The position numbers and the translations under genes were made by a program. A stretch of 23,380 nucleotides of DNA from an uncultured Oscillospiraceae bacterium (lineage in GTDB: Bacteria > Bacillota > Clostridia > Oscillospirales > Oscillospiraceae), in NCBI GenBank assembly GCA_900769995.1, contig CAAGIT010000080.1, positions 1 through 23,380 on the forward strand, read 5' to 3'. The notes beneath the pieces are model-generated. The model searched no databases and was not told where the DNA came from. It saw only the letters and a program-made list of their open reading frames with translations. Shown here piece by piece: positions 5,856-14,187 of this stretch (within the stretch, counting starts at the first letter, position 1; each line of letters opens with the position of its first letter).

Positions 5856-7964
5856 TTATCTCTTCATCTTGGGGTCAAACGCATCTCGCAGGGCATCGCC
5901 GACAAAGTTGAAGGAGATAACCGTCAAGCAAATCAGCAAGCCTACCGGCAGCCAAATATACACATAACGTGCAAGGTTTTCATTCAGACCGGTAACGAAG
6001 TCGATCATATTGCCCCAAGTCGCCAGCGGGAACTTAACGCCCAGACCGAGGAAGGACAGCGAAGACTCTGTCAGAATAACGCCGCCCAAACCGCTTGTCG
6101 CGGAAACGATCAACTGCGGCATGACATTCGGAACCAGGTGGCGGAAAATACGGTGACGCACACGAACGCCGGTGGCTTCTGCCGCGACCATGAACTCCTG
6201 CTCGCGCAGGGAGAGGATCTGGCCGCGCACCATACGTGCCACGCCTGCCCAGCCGAGAATACCGAGAACCGCCATCATAACATAGAGTCGCTCCGTTGCC
6301 GGCATTCTTGCCGCGTCCATAAAGCCGCCCAGAATAATCAGGATCGGATAACTGGGGATGCAATAGAAGATCTCAACCAGACGCATGATGAGGGTATCGA
6401 CCCAGCCGCCAAAGTAGCCGGCAATGCCGCCCATGATGATGCCGAGCACCATCTCCAAAATGACGACGATAAAGCCGACCATCAGGGAAACACGGCCGCC
6501 ATACATCATACGAGCCAGCATATCCATGCCGTGGCCGTCCGTACCGAAGGGATGGTCGGAGCTCATCGGCGCAAACTTTTCGATGACATAGAACGGAAGC
6601 TCTCTGGTGATGGTATAGTTGCCTGTCAGCTCTGTGATCTCGAGAACCTCATCTTCATAGATAAGATTTCCGTTTTCGTCAAGCTTATCCACCAAAACTT
6701 CATTACCTGCTTCGTCCTTCTCAATGTCCTTTTGGCTTAACGACCAGGTAATGCTGCCTTCCTTTGTGTTGGTTGCCTGCATCGCGCTCAACGTCTCATT
6801 CAGAGCTTCCTTGAACGCAATGGAGAACGTATCCTGCGAGTTCGAGTCAACAACGGACATCTCGGTGAACAGCGCAATGTTCTCACCGGCTTCGTTGGTG
6901 ATCCACAGCTCGTCCGCATCGAGGGTGTACTTCACGCCGTCAAATTCAAAGCTGCCATCGCCGGCAAAGCTCGACAAAGCGGCAGTCTTCATCGCGTCGC
7001 GATTCAAGCCGTCCTGACCATCGGCAAAGTTCAGCGTCAGGTTGGAATAATAGGAAACAGTCTCTCTGCCGGTGATCTTCGTCAGAGTATGCGGAACGCC
7101 GTCTCCGTCCATAACCGTATACAGGTCTCCATTGTACTCAAAAGAACAGGTTCCGTCCTCGAGTGCCATCGAAGCCGCCTCGATCAGGGCTGCTTCATCG
7201 GCCGCCATGGAGGCACTCAGTCCCTCGATCGCGGGATTTGCAAACTTCAGAGAGAATTCCTGCTTGCCCAGCAGGGTTACCAGATAGTTTTCCCCTTCAT
7301 ATTCGAAGGTCGCTTCCTTCTTGCCGCCCTTCAATGTCTTAAAGGCCGCTCTTGCTGCTTCCAAAAGTCCCGCATCGACCGCTGTTCCGTCATCTGCCGT
7401 AGCGGATTCGGTATCGCGGAGATAGTTCAGATTGGAGCAGATGGTAGCAGCGGCAGTATAGGTGCCGATCGGTGTGCCTGTCCAGCGGTACCAGCAATAG
7501 ACGTTTTCATTGATCTTTTCGAGCACATAAAGCTCGCCGGTATCGGTCGCGGATACTCCGTAGGTCGTGAGATCCTGCTCTGCCATCTCCTTGATAAAGG
7601 AGTTCGTGGAGTGCTTCACCTTTACGGGCAGATTCTCAACATCGGGGATCGTGCTCTGCGTAAACTCCGTGTTAAACTTTGCGTGCGCATACTCCCGCTG
7701 CATCAGGCTGTAGTGATTAAAGACCTGTGTCTCGCCGTAAGAGTAGAAAAACGGGCCAATGAAGGAGAACGCAAAAATGGCAACCAAAATGCAGAAGCCG
7801 ACAACTCCCAAACGGTTGCGCACGAAGCGCTTGAACACCAGTCTGCCGGGAGAGAGCACCTTCACACGACGGCTGTCATCCAGGCCGCCTGCCTCCTCAC
7901 CGACATTCTTGTTCGCGTTTTCACTGCGGCGCTTCAAGGCTTCATTCAAACTATTTCTTTCCAT
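5856..7964 (-). CDS. oppC: Oligopeptide ABC transporter permease OppC with large repeat-bearing insert
   Basis: Permease of 702 residues, more than twice the usual length of about 300. The core is normal: an OppC-type N-terminus and first helix (about 50-72), then five helices between 490 and 690. The ATPase-contacting EAA loop reads EFMVAAEATGV...RHLVPN (590-613), and the DHPFGTDGHGMD motif lies at 470-481. Between helix 1 and that motif lies an extra domain, residues about 78-465, predicted to be outside the membrane. It contains at least three units with a helix followed by an F-E-[YF]-x-G-x-x-Y-x-[VL] hairpin, centred at 219, 275 and 339, so the period is roughly 58-64 residues. The domain may help dock the oversized OppA or gather peptides; this is inference. 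AGGAGG lies seven bases before the ATG. Confidence 0.92.
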   Translation of the reverse strand: MERNSLNEALKRRSENANKNVGEEAGGLDDSRRVKVLSPGRLVFKRFVRNRLGVVGFCILVAIFAFSFIGPFFYSYGETQVFNHYSLMQREYAHAKFNTEFTQSTIPDVENLPVKVKHSTNSFIKEMAEQDLTTYGVSATDTGELYVLEKINENVYCWYRWTGTPIGTYTAAATICSNLNYLRDTESATADDGTAVDAGLLEAARAAFKTLKGGKKEATFEYEGENYLVTLLGKQEFSLKFANPAIEGLSASMAADEAALIEAASMALEDGTCSFEYNGDLYTVMDGDGVPHTLTKITGRETVSYYSNLTLNFADGQDGLNRDAMKTAALSSFAGDGSFEFDGVKYTLDADELWITNEAGENIALFTEMSVVDSNSQDTFSIAFKEALNETLSAMQATNTKEGSITWSLSQKDIEKDEAGNEVLVDKLDENGNLIYEDEVLEITELTGNYTITRELPFYVIEKFAPMSSDHPFGTDGHGMDMLARMMYGGRVSLMVGFIVVILEMVLGIIMGGIAGYFGGWVDTLIMRLVEIFYCIPSYPILIILGGFMDAARMPATERLYVMMAVLGILGWAGVARMVRGQILSLREQEFMVAAEATGVRVRHRIFRHLVPNVMPQLIVSATSGLGGVILTESSLSFLGLGVKFPLATWGNMIDFVTGLNENLARYVYIWLPVGLLICLTVISFNFVGDALRDAFDPKMKR

Positions 7965-7976
7965 GAAAGCACCTCC

Positions 7977-8963
7977 TTAGTTCACGCGGACACGCGGGTC
8001 GACCACAGCATAGAGAATGTCTGCCAGCAGGGTGCCGAGCAGGGTCAGAATGGTGGAGAACCCGAGATAGAACATGGTAAAGGGAATATCGCCGCCCATC
8101 ATCGAGGCAAAGGATGCCTGACCAATGCCCTGGAAGCTGAAGAGCTGCTCCGTGATCATTGCGCCGCCGAACAGACCCGGCAGCATATTGCCAACGATGG
8201 TGACAATGGGGATCAGTGTATTTCTAAACGCATGGTAATTGATGACGCGCTTCTCCGCCAGACCCTTCGCGCGCGCGGTACGGATATAGTCCGCATTGAG
8301 CACTTCGAGGGTATTGGTACGCGTATAACGCATCAGATCGCCCATGCCAACAAGAATCAAAGTCATACTCGGCAGAATAAAATGCTTCGCCAAATCAATG
8401 AACTGTTCAAATTCCGTCATTGTAAGCGCAGCATCCGGTGAAACCGTGCCGTACATCGGCAAAATGCCGCCGAAAATCATTTTCAGGCACGTTGCGACGA
8501 AGAACGAAGGCATGGATATGCCGATCATCGCAAGAACAGTAACAGTATAGTCGATCATGGAATACTGTTTTCGTGCCGCCAAAATGCCTAGGGGTATCGC
8601 CAGGGATAATTCAACCAAAAATACGATGACGTTCAAGGCAAACGTATACCAGATTCTACTGGTGAAAACTTTTGTACAGGGCTGCGTCCAAGTCCAGCTA
8701 TCGCCGAAATCGCCCTGCACCGCAGATCCGAGCCAGGTCAAATAACCGCCAAACACGTTGTCTTTGTCCATGCCGTAACGTGCATTCATTTCGTCTAATA
8801 GCTGTTCGTAGGACTTTGTCTGGCCAGCCTTGGAGGCCATTTCTCTTGCTCTTTTTTCAGGGTAGCTTGCCGGCAAAGAATACATAAGTCCATAAATGAT
8901 GAATAAGACAAAAAAGAGTATCATCAGACTCAGCAGCAAGCGCTTAAGAATAAATTTGAACAT
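7977..8963 (-). CDS. oppB: Oligopeptide ABC transporter permease OppB
   Basis: Partner permease of OppC, 328 residues, the normal family size. It starts with MFKFILKRLL and a first helix at 8-28. After an extracytoplasmic stretch (30-105) containing the common GDFGDSW motif come five more helices. The EAA loop reads YIRTARAKGLAEKRVINYHAFRN (226-248), which contacts an ATPase. The C-terminus DPRVRVN is typical of the family. The start at 8963 is supported by GGAGAGG about six bases upstream; the open frame reaches 9026 but that part overlaps a hairpin. It lies 12 bases before oppC. A 154-base gap with three hairpins separates it from oppA. Confidence 0.95.
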   Translation of the reverse strand: MFKFILKRLLLSLMILFFVLFIIYGLMYSLPASYPEKRAREMASKAGQTKSYEQLLDEMNARYGMDKDNVFGGYLTWLGSAVQGDFGDSWTWTQPCTKVFTSRIWYTFALNVIVFLVELSLAIPLGILAARKQYSMIDYTVTVLAMIGISMPSFFVATCLKMIFGGILPMYGTVSPDAALTMTEFEQFIDLAKHFILPSMTLILVGMGDLMRYTRTNTLEVLNADYIRTARAKGLAEKRVINYHAFRNTLIPIVTIVGNMLPGLFGGAMITEQLFSFQGIGQASFASMMGGDIPFTMFYLGFSTILTLLGTLLADILYAVVDPRVRVN

Positions 8964-8996
8964 ATATACCTCTCCGACCTTTATTTTTATAACCCG

Positions 8997-9086
8997 TGAT
9001 GACATGCCCCCCTGAAAAGGAGGCATGTCATCATGACGTAAATACAGCCATATTTACGCACTGTCTGTGCCCCCGGAGGGGCACAG
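8997..9086 (-). promoter_or_regulatory. Three tandem hairpins in the oppA-oppB intergenic gap
   Basis: Reading along the oppA transcript: a 9-bp stem CTGTGCCCC/GGGGCACAG (9086-9065) with a TCCG tetraloop, then an 8-bp stem CGTAAATA/TATTTACG (9058-9037), then a 12-bp stem TGATGACATGCC/GGCATGTCATCA (9033-8997). None is followed by a T-run, so none is a plain terminator. The likely role is to protect the 3' end of oppA mRNA after processing or partial termination, giving more binding protein than permease. No open reading frame occupies this 154-base gap. Confidence 0.8.
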
Positions 9087-9117
9087 CAGTGGTGGAAATT
9101 CAACTAGCTTTCGCTAA

Positions 9118-11481
9118 TTAGTACATCTCAAGCAGCTCGATATCATTCATCCAGCCCCAGAACGGAGTCTGGTCCGGAGTCATGGTAGCGATGTTGACAC
9201 GCTCTGCGGAGAAGCAGTTTGCAAGCTTTCTCTGATAGGTAGCCAGCTCAACGCCCCAGTCCAGAATCACATTCAGAGCCTCGGTGTACAGGGACTTACG
9301 ATAGGTCTGGTCAGCGGAGGTACGAGCTTCCATGATGAGAGCATCGAGCTCCTCAGAAGCGATGTTGTACTTGTTGGAGCCAGTGCCGCCTTCCTTGCCG
9401 ATGACGTTGTTGGAGTGGTAGACCTGATACATATCGGGGTCAACCGTGGAGCCCCAAGCAGCGGTCCACAGCTCGTGCAGGTTGGCATCCTGGGTATCCC
9501 ACAGAACGTTGGAGTCAGCCGGGTCATTGATGATCAGGTTGATGCCGATCTCAGCCAGCGTGTTGTGTGCGCCGGTGACCATTGCGAATGCGGGGTGATC
9601 GCCCTTGCCATCGCCGGGGATGATGAGTTCGTACTCAAGCTTTGCGCCCTCGGGAGCAGCGGTGAAGACACCGGCAGCCTCGTCGAAGGTGTAACCAGCA
9701 GCCTTCAGGAAGCCGATAGCGGCATTCTTGGCAGCCTCGTAGCGCTCGGTTTCGGTCATATCAGCGGTGTAGATGGGGTTGCCATCGACATCGACGGAGT
9801 AAGCTCTCTGGTAGCCCTCGTCAGCGGGACGGGGAGCTGCCCAAGAGGTGTTGGAGATCGGGTACTCAATAACAGATGCCAGCTCGCCATAGTAGGAAGC
9901 GACAGAGGAGTCACGGTAGACAGCCAGAACGGTCATGAGAGCCTTACGCAGGTTGCAGGAAGCCTCAGAAGCGGGGTCGCCGCCGACGTTCACGGTGTTG
10001 GCGTTGATGCCTGCATAGCCATAGCCGAGGTTGTCGATGAGGGAGGTGTAGATGACGTCGCCGTCAACCAGCTCACCATTGGTGTTGTATCCTCTGATGA
10101 CTTCAGCGACTTCGGTGTTCATGGAAACTTCGCCGCCGTCGATGGTGCCGTTAACGATACCGGAAATACGGTCGGAGTTGGAAACTTCCTGGAAGATGAT
10201 GTTGTCGATCTTCGGCTCGCCGAGGAAGTAGTTTTCGTTCTTCTCGAAGGTAACGAGGCCGTTCTCGAAGGAGACGAACTTGTAGGGGCCGGCGCCCATG
10301 GGGTGAGTCATGCACTCTTCGGAGCGGAGCTTCTCGAGGTTGCCCTTTTCGAAGCCGAACATATTGTTCTCATAGTCGAACAGGGCGGGGTCGCCGTAGT
10401 AGCTCATCGGAGCGATGGTGATGCCGAGCTGGTAAACAGCGGGAGCATCGTAGGTGGTGGTGTGGACACGGATGGAGTAGTCGCCGGTCTTGGTGATGCC
10501 GGAGATGTTCTTCACGGAATCGTCCAGGGTGATGACGCTCTTGTAGGATTCTGCTGCATCGCCCAGAGCTGCATAGATGCAGTCGGAGATGGAGATGTCA
10601 GCGACCTCATAGTTGATGCCGTCGTCGGAGGTGTCGTAGCCGTAGTTCTCGACCATCATCGCGAACATATCAGCAGCTGCGGTGTCGTTGGAGGGGAGCT
10701 CATAGCCCCACAGAGCAGCAGCGGTGATCGCATCAACTGCGCCGTAGTCTGCACCGTAGTTGTTCAGAACGTAGTCAATGATGCTCTGCGCGAAAGCTTC
10801 GCCGCCGGCATAGAAAGCTTCCCAGTAAGCATTGTACTCGTCCTCAGTGACAACGCTGAAGTCGGTGCTGCCTTCGCCGAGGGAGAGGATGTAGTCGGCC
10901 TTGTAAGCCATGGAGTTTCTGTACTCAGCCATGCCTTCGATGGGAAGAGCATAGAAGGTGCTGGAGCCGTCATAGGTCGGGTCAGCATAAGAGTACATGG
11001 TGAACAGAACATCGTCGATGGTGATGGGGGTGCCATCGGACCATACGAGGTCGTCTCTCATGGTGATGTCGTAATCGACGGAGCCGTCATCGTTCTGGGT
11101 GATGACGAGGTCGGAAGCACCGTAGTAGGTGTAGTCAGTGCCGTTGTAGGGACGGACTTCGCCTTCGATGCCGTTCATGACGATAGCGCCCTCACGGTCA
11201 GTGCTCAGCAGTCCAATGCTGACGAGGCCTACGACATCCTGGTCGTAGCCGGAGTCGGCAAAGAACGGAGAGAACTTCTCGGAGAACTTGTCATACGCGA
11301 TAACGAGGCTCTCGTCACCGGTATAATCGTCCGCGGGTTCAGTCGGTTGTTCGCTGCTGGGATCGGTCGGAGCTTCAGAGCTCGGATCGGTAGCAACGGT
11401 TTCTTCGGGCTCGTCGGAGCAGCCTGCGAACAGGCATACGACCATGCACAGGGCCAGAAGAAGTGCTAACAGTTTCTTCAT
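9118..11481 (-). CDS. oppA: Oligopeptide-binding lipoprotein OppA
   Basis: Extracellular substrate-binding lipoprotein of 787 residues that captures peptides for OppBC. It has a lipoprotein signal peptide MKKLLALLLALCMVVCLFAGC with lipobox FAGC (cysteine 21). An acidic, Ser/Thr/Pro-rich linker follows to about residue 55. The SBP_bac_5 signature WSDGTPITIDDVLFTM falls near 147-162. Typical members have about 500-600 residues. Much of the excess is an acidic, Tyr/Ala-rich insert at about 190-310. The start at 11481 is chosen because AGGAGG is eight bases upstream; the ATG at 11487 would have only two bases of spacing. The protein is the first opp gene, 57 bases after an upstream membrane protein gene. 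Peptide preference cannot be told from the sequence. Confidence 0.94.
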   Translation of the reverse strand: MKKLLALLLALCMVVCLFAGCSDEPEETVATDPSSEAPTDPSSEQPTEPADDYTGDESLVIAYDKFSEKFSPFFADSGYDQDVVGLVSIGLLSTDREGAIVMNGIEGEVRPYNGTDYTYYGASDLVITQNDDGSVDYDITMRDDLVWSDGTPITIDDVLFTMYSYADPTYDGSSTFYALPIEGMAEYRNSMAYKADYILSLGEGSTDFSVVTEDEYNAYWEAFYAGGEAFAQSIIDYVLNNYGADYGAVDAITAAALWGYELPSNDTAAADMFAMMVENYGYDTSDDGINYEVADISISDCIYAALGDAAESYKSVITLDDSVKNISGITKTGDYSIRVHTTTYDAPAVYQLGITIAPMSYYGDPALFDYENNMFGFEKGNLEKLRSEECMTHPMGAGPYKFVSFENGLVTFEKNENYFLGEPKIDNIIFQEVSNSDRISGIVNGTIDGGEVSMNTEVAEVIRGYNTNGELVDGDVIYTSLIDNLGYGYAGINANTVNVGGDPASEASCNLRKALMTVLAVYRDSSVASYYGELASVIEYPISNTSWAAPRPADEGYQRAYSVDVDGNPIYTADMTETERYEAAKNAAIGFLKAAGYTFDEAAGVFTAAPEGAKLEYELIIPGDGKGDHPAFAMVTGAHNTLAEIGINLIINDPADSNVLWDTQDANLHELWTAAWGSTVDPDMYQVYHSNNVIGKEGGTGSNKYNIASEELDALIMEARTSADQTYRKSLYTEALNVILDWGVELATYQRKLANCFSAERVNIATMTPDQTPFWGWMNDIELLEMY

Positions 11482-11538
11482 TTTCATATCCTCCTATATG
11501 ATTTTGTTATTCCACCGTGAAAATACGGGTAGAATCCG

Positions 11539-12099
11539 TTATTGCTCCGAATCCTTCGGAGTACTTTCGCTTTCCTTCATCAGAAAGCCGGTGCGCAGCG
11601 GCAGCATCAGGACGCAGAGCACTGTCCGGATCAAGCTACAGACCGCAACGAGCCAATCCGTTGCGCCCAATCCATCCACGATACACAGGGCAACTATCGC
11701 ACCGATCAGACTGATCGCGCTGAACACCAGCGCAACGATCACCGCCATGCGCATGCGGCGGACGATCCGCTCTTTATGCTCACGGATGACCGGCTTGGCT
11801 GCCGTTGCAATCCGCCAGATCGCAGCACAGAACATATAAATAGGGATCAGTGCGAAGCATTGCGGCAGCATCACATACATCTGCCGCGTCATCAGGTTCG
11901 GGATCAGCAGCGGTACCAAAAAACAGACGATAAACAAGACCGTCGCCGCAATCAGCCAAAGCATTCGTTTTCGGATGACAGACATCGGTTCTTCGAATAC
12001 ATAGTAGGACCCGCAGTATACCGCACGGTCACGGATACGACCCGAGGAATCCAGATACGGCTCCAATCGGTAATCCTTTGCGTATTTTCTTGAAACCAC
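11539..12099 (-). CDS. Four-helix hypothetical membrane protein
   Basis: Protein of 186 residues, not recognised. A hydrophilic start (VSRKYAKDYRLEPYLDSSG, then RDRAVYCGSYYVF) precedes four predicted membrane helices at about 46-66, 74-98, 117-141 and 148-168, and a short charged tail. The KDYRLE...GR...YxGxYY pattern resembles a group of small membrane proteins of gut clostridia that I recall but cannot name. GTG 12099 is chosen because the open frame to 12171 overlaps the predicted promoter and its transcription start near 12136. The site before it (GGTGGTGAG) is weak. It lies just upstream of oppA with no clear terminator or promoter between, so it is probably the first gene of the opp operon; a role in peptide uptake is only suggested by position. 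Confidence 0.7.
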   Translation of the reverse strand: MVSRKYAKDYRLEPYLDSSGRIRDRAVYCGSYYVFEEPMSVIRKRMLWLIAATVLFIVCFLVPLLIPNLMTRQMYVMLPQCFALIPIYMFCAAIWRIATAAKPVIREHKERIVRRMRMAVIVALVFSAISLIGAIVALCIVDGLGATDWLVAVCSLIRTVLCVLMLPLRTGFLMKESESTPKDSEQ

Positions 12100-12142
12100 A
12101 GGCTCACCACCGAAAAACCATAAAAAACAAATACTTTTCGAT

Positions 12143-12171
12143 AATATAGCACAAAACGTCTGCAGAATCAA
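12143..12171 (-). promoter_or_regulatory. Promoter for the membrane protein-opp operon
   Basis: On the - strand a -35 box TTGATT (12171-12166) and -10 box TATATT (12148-12143) are separated by 17 bases. The predicted transcript begins near 12136, leaving about 37 bases of leader before GTG 12099. No comparable promoter is seen in the 57 bases before oppA. Confidence 0.72.
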
Positions 12172-12200
12172 CAGATAAATTGAATTTTTAACAAACCTTG

Positions 12201-12229
12201 AAAAAAAATGCGTTTTCGATAAAACTCGC
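12201..12229 (-). terminator. Possible weak terminator after the peptidase gene
   Basis: On the - strand GCG, a two-base bulge and TTTT pair with AAAACGC around an ATCG loop, followed by A and eight T residues. The stem is short and AT-rich, but the T-run and its position between the peptidase stop (12406) and the opp promoter fit a terminator. The rest of the 12172-12405 spacer is AT-rich and holds no recognisable gene. Confidence 0.4.
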
Positions 12230-12405
12230 TTGATTCATCCCTCTGCTTTTAGGCATTTCACACAAATCATTATGCTGTTTTTTCCGCAAATTCCAGAGAA
12301 TCCAAGTGCGAAGCAACGCTTTTATTGCGGTTTTTTATTCAAAACACTTTAACTTCCCAAAACATTTGCAGGAAACATACGGTATACATGGTATATTTAT
12401 CAACC

Positions 12406-14094
12406 TTATGCATTTTCCTTCAGCCAGTCGCGGATGCCGGCGCCGATCTCACGGATGGTGCCCTTCTCATACGGCACACGCAGGCCCGCACTGGTGCACA
12501 GATCGGCAAAGGTCATCGTGCCCGCACGATCGACAAACGCCAAATATTTATCCCACGCAGCCTGACGATCCTTCAGCGACAGCGTCCAGAGCTGGAAGGC
12601 GATGGTCTGCGCCATACAATAATCAATATAGTACAGCGGGTGCAGATAGACGTGCAGCTTCCACTGCCAGTGGGAATAGCGGCTGTAGAAGGGCAGATTG
12701 TCCATATCCAGCCACGGACGGTACTTCTTCTCCAGTTCCTGCCAGACGGCATTGCGCTCATCGGGGGTCAGGTTCTCGTTCTCGTACATACGGTGCTGGA
12801 ACTCGTCGATCATGCAGCCGTAGGGGATGAAGTCGAGGCTTTCCTCACAGTGCGACAGCTCGTATTTTGCCGTATTTTTGCCGAAGAAATTCTTGTGGAA
12901 GTCCTGCGTCAGGAACTCCATACTCATCGAATGGCACTCACACGCCTCGATCGTCGGGGAACGAAGTGCCGGATGGATGGCGGGGTTGTGCATCGAGCGG
13001 AAGAAGGCAAAGGCGTGACCAGCCTCATGGGTCAGAACATCGACGTCTGCGGCGGTGCCGTTGAAGTTCGAGAAGATGAACGGCGCCTTATAGGTTTCAA
13101 AGCTTGTGCAGTAGCCGCCGGGTGCCTTGCCCTCGCGGGAGAGAACGTCGAACAGGTCGCCGTCAAACATAAATTCAATGAATTCCTTGGTTTCGGGGCT
13201 GAGCTTCTGATACATCTCCTTGCCCGCTGCCAAAATCTCCTCCGCCGTACCCTCGGGATTGGGGTTGCCGTCAGCAAAGCGGTAGTTGTCATCATAGATG
13301 CAAAGACGGTCGACACCGATGCGCTTTCTCTGCGCCTCCTTGACCTCGGCAATGATGGGTACAAGATCGTGGGCGATCTGGTCGCGGAATTCCGCCAGCT
13401 CCTTGCCGCCGTAGCAGTTACGGCTCAGGCGGTCGTAGCCGAGCTGAATGTAATTCTCGTAGCCGAGCATCCTGCCCTGTGCGTTGCGGTTCTTGACCAG
13501 CTTGTCGTAGATTTCATCCAGCTCCTCACGGTGCTCGTCAAATGCCTTGCCCTCGACCTCATACGCGGCACGGCGCACGGCACGGTCGGGATCCTGCTTA
13601 TACTTGCCGAGCATCGGCAGCGGCATGGTCTTGCCGTCAAATTCCACCGTCAGGCCCGCGTAGAGCTTCTGATACTGCGTTTCGAGCTTGCTTGCCTCCT
13701 GCATCAGCGGGATCAGCTCAGGCTTGAAGCTGCGGCGCGAGATCTCAAGGTTGGTAAACATCAGGCTGCCGTAATGTGCCTCCAACTCCGCACGGAACGG
13801 AGAATCCAGCATGGCAATGTCGATCTGCTGACCTGCCTCCTGCAGCTCCGGCTCGATCTCATCCCAAAACTCGCGTTCCTTGTCATAAAATTCATCGGCG
13901 GTGTTGATCGTGTTGCGGACATACGCGATCGAACCGAGGGTAAAGACCTCCTGCATACCATTCATATAGGTATCATACAGGTCGATCTGTTCCTGCGCGG
14001 AGGCTGCCTCGGCGATCTTCTTCGCCGTTTCCAGCATTTGCGCCTTCAGCGCCTCGATGTCCGGTCTTTGATAGGGATATTCGGAAAATTTCAT
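12406..14094 (-). CDS. pepF: M3 family oligoendopeptidase (PepF-like)
   Basis: Cytoplasmic zinc metallopeptidase of 562 residues that cuts short peptides. The zinc site is HEAGH (356-360), with the third ligand in the TIEACECHSMSMEF segment (E383 or E386). It has the normal length, no signal peptide, and the usual helical N-terminal half. The start at 14094 is chosen because AAGGAG lies seven bases upstream and the protein begins MKFSEYPYQRP, a common opening in this family; the open frame upstream (to 14160) looks non-coding. It lies between the glycogen operon and the Opp transporter. Breaking down imported peptides is a natural job beside Opp, but it is on the far side of the opp promoter and probably cotranscribed with the glg genes or from its own start. 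Assignment to the M3B/PepF group is by overall resemblance. Confidence 0.93.
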   Translation of the reverse strand: MKFSEYPYQRPDIEALKAQMLETAKKIAEAASAQEQIDLYDTYMNGMQEVFTLGSIAYVRNTINTADEFYDKEREFWDEIEPELQEAGQQIDIAMLDSPFRAELEAHYGSLMFTNLEISRRSFKPELIPLMQEASKLETQYQKLYAGLTVEFDGKTMPLPMLGKYKQDPDRAVRRAAYEVEGKAFDEHREELDEIYDKLVKNRNAQGRMLGYENYIQLGYDRLSRNCYGGKELAEFRDQIAHDLVPIIAEVKEAQRKRIGVDRLCIYDDNYRFADGNPNPEGTAEEILAAGKEMYQKLSPETKEFIEFMFDGDLFDVLSREGKAPGGYCTSFETYKAPFIFSNFNGTAADVDVLTHEAGHAFAFFRSMHNPAIHPALRSPTIEACECHSMSMEFLTQDFHKNFFGKNTAKYELSHCEESLDFIPYGCMIDEFQHRMYENENLTPDERNAVWQELEKKYRPWLDMDNLPFYSRYSHWQWKLHVYLHPLYYIDYCMAQTIAFQLWTLSLKDRQAAWDKYLAFVDRAGTMTFADLCTSAGLRVPYEKGTIREIGAGIRDWLKENA

Positions 14095-14120
14095 AGGTGT
14101 GCTCCTTTCGTTCGCGGCGC

Positions 14121-14139
14121 TGCGGAAGCACGTTCCGCA
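14121..14139. repeat. Inverted repeat in the pepF leader
   Basis: TGCGGAA (14121-14127) pairs perfectly with TTCCGCA (14133-14139) around five bases. A smaller TTGCG/CGCAA hairpin lies at 14164-14177. Both fall in the 93-base gap between the GH13 stop and pepF. Neither has a T-run in the direction of transcription, so glg messages may read into pepF. The + strand T5 at 14140-14144 faces no + strand gene. Confidence 0.6.
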
Positions 14140-14187
14140 TTTTTGCCGTACCATTATCATATGTTGCGGATACGCAAAAGGTTCCTA

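Noticed and set aside
12309..12337. Possible + strand terminator (AACGC...GCGGTT with T6)
   Set aside because: The stem needs a bulge, is only five pairs, and no + strand gene precedes it.
12381..12395. Two GGTATA direct repeats nine bases apart past the pepF stop
   Set aside because: Too short and without a nearby promoter; expected by chance in AT-rich sequence.
14121..14144. Hairpin plus T5 considered as a + strand terminator
   Set aside because: No + strand gene lies upstream; in the direction of actual transcription it has no T-run and is better seen as a pepF leader structure.
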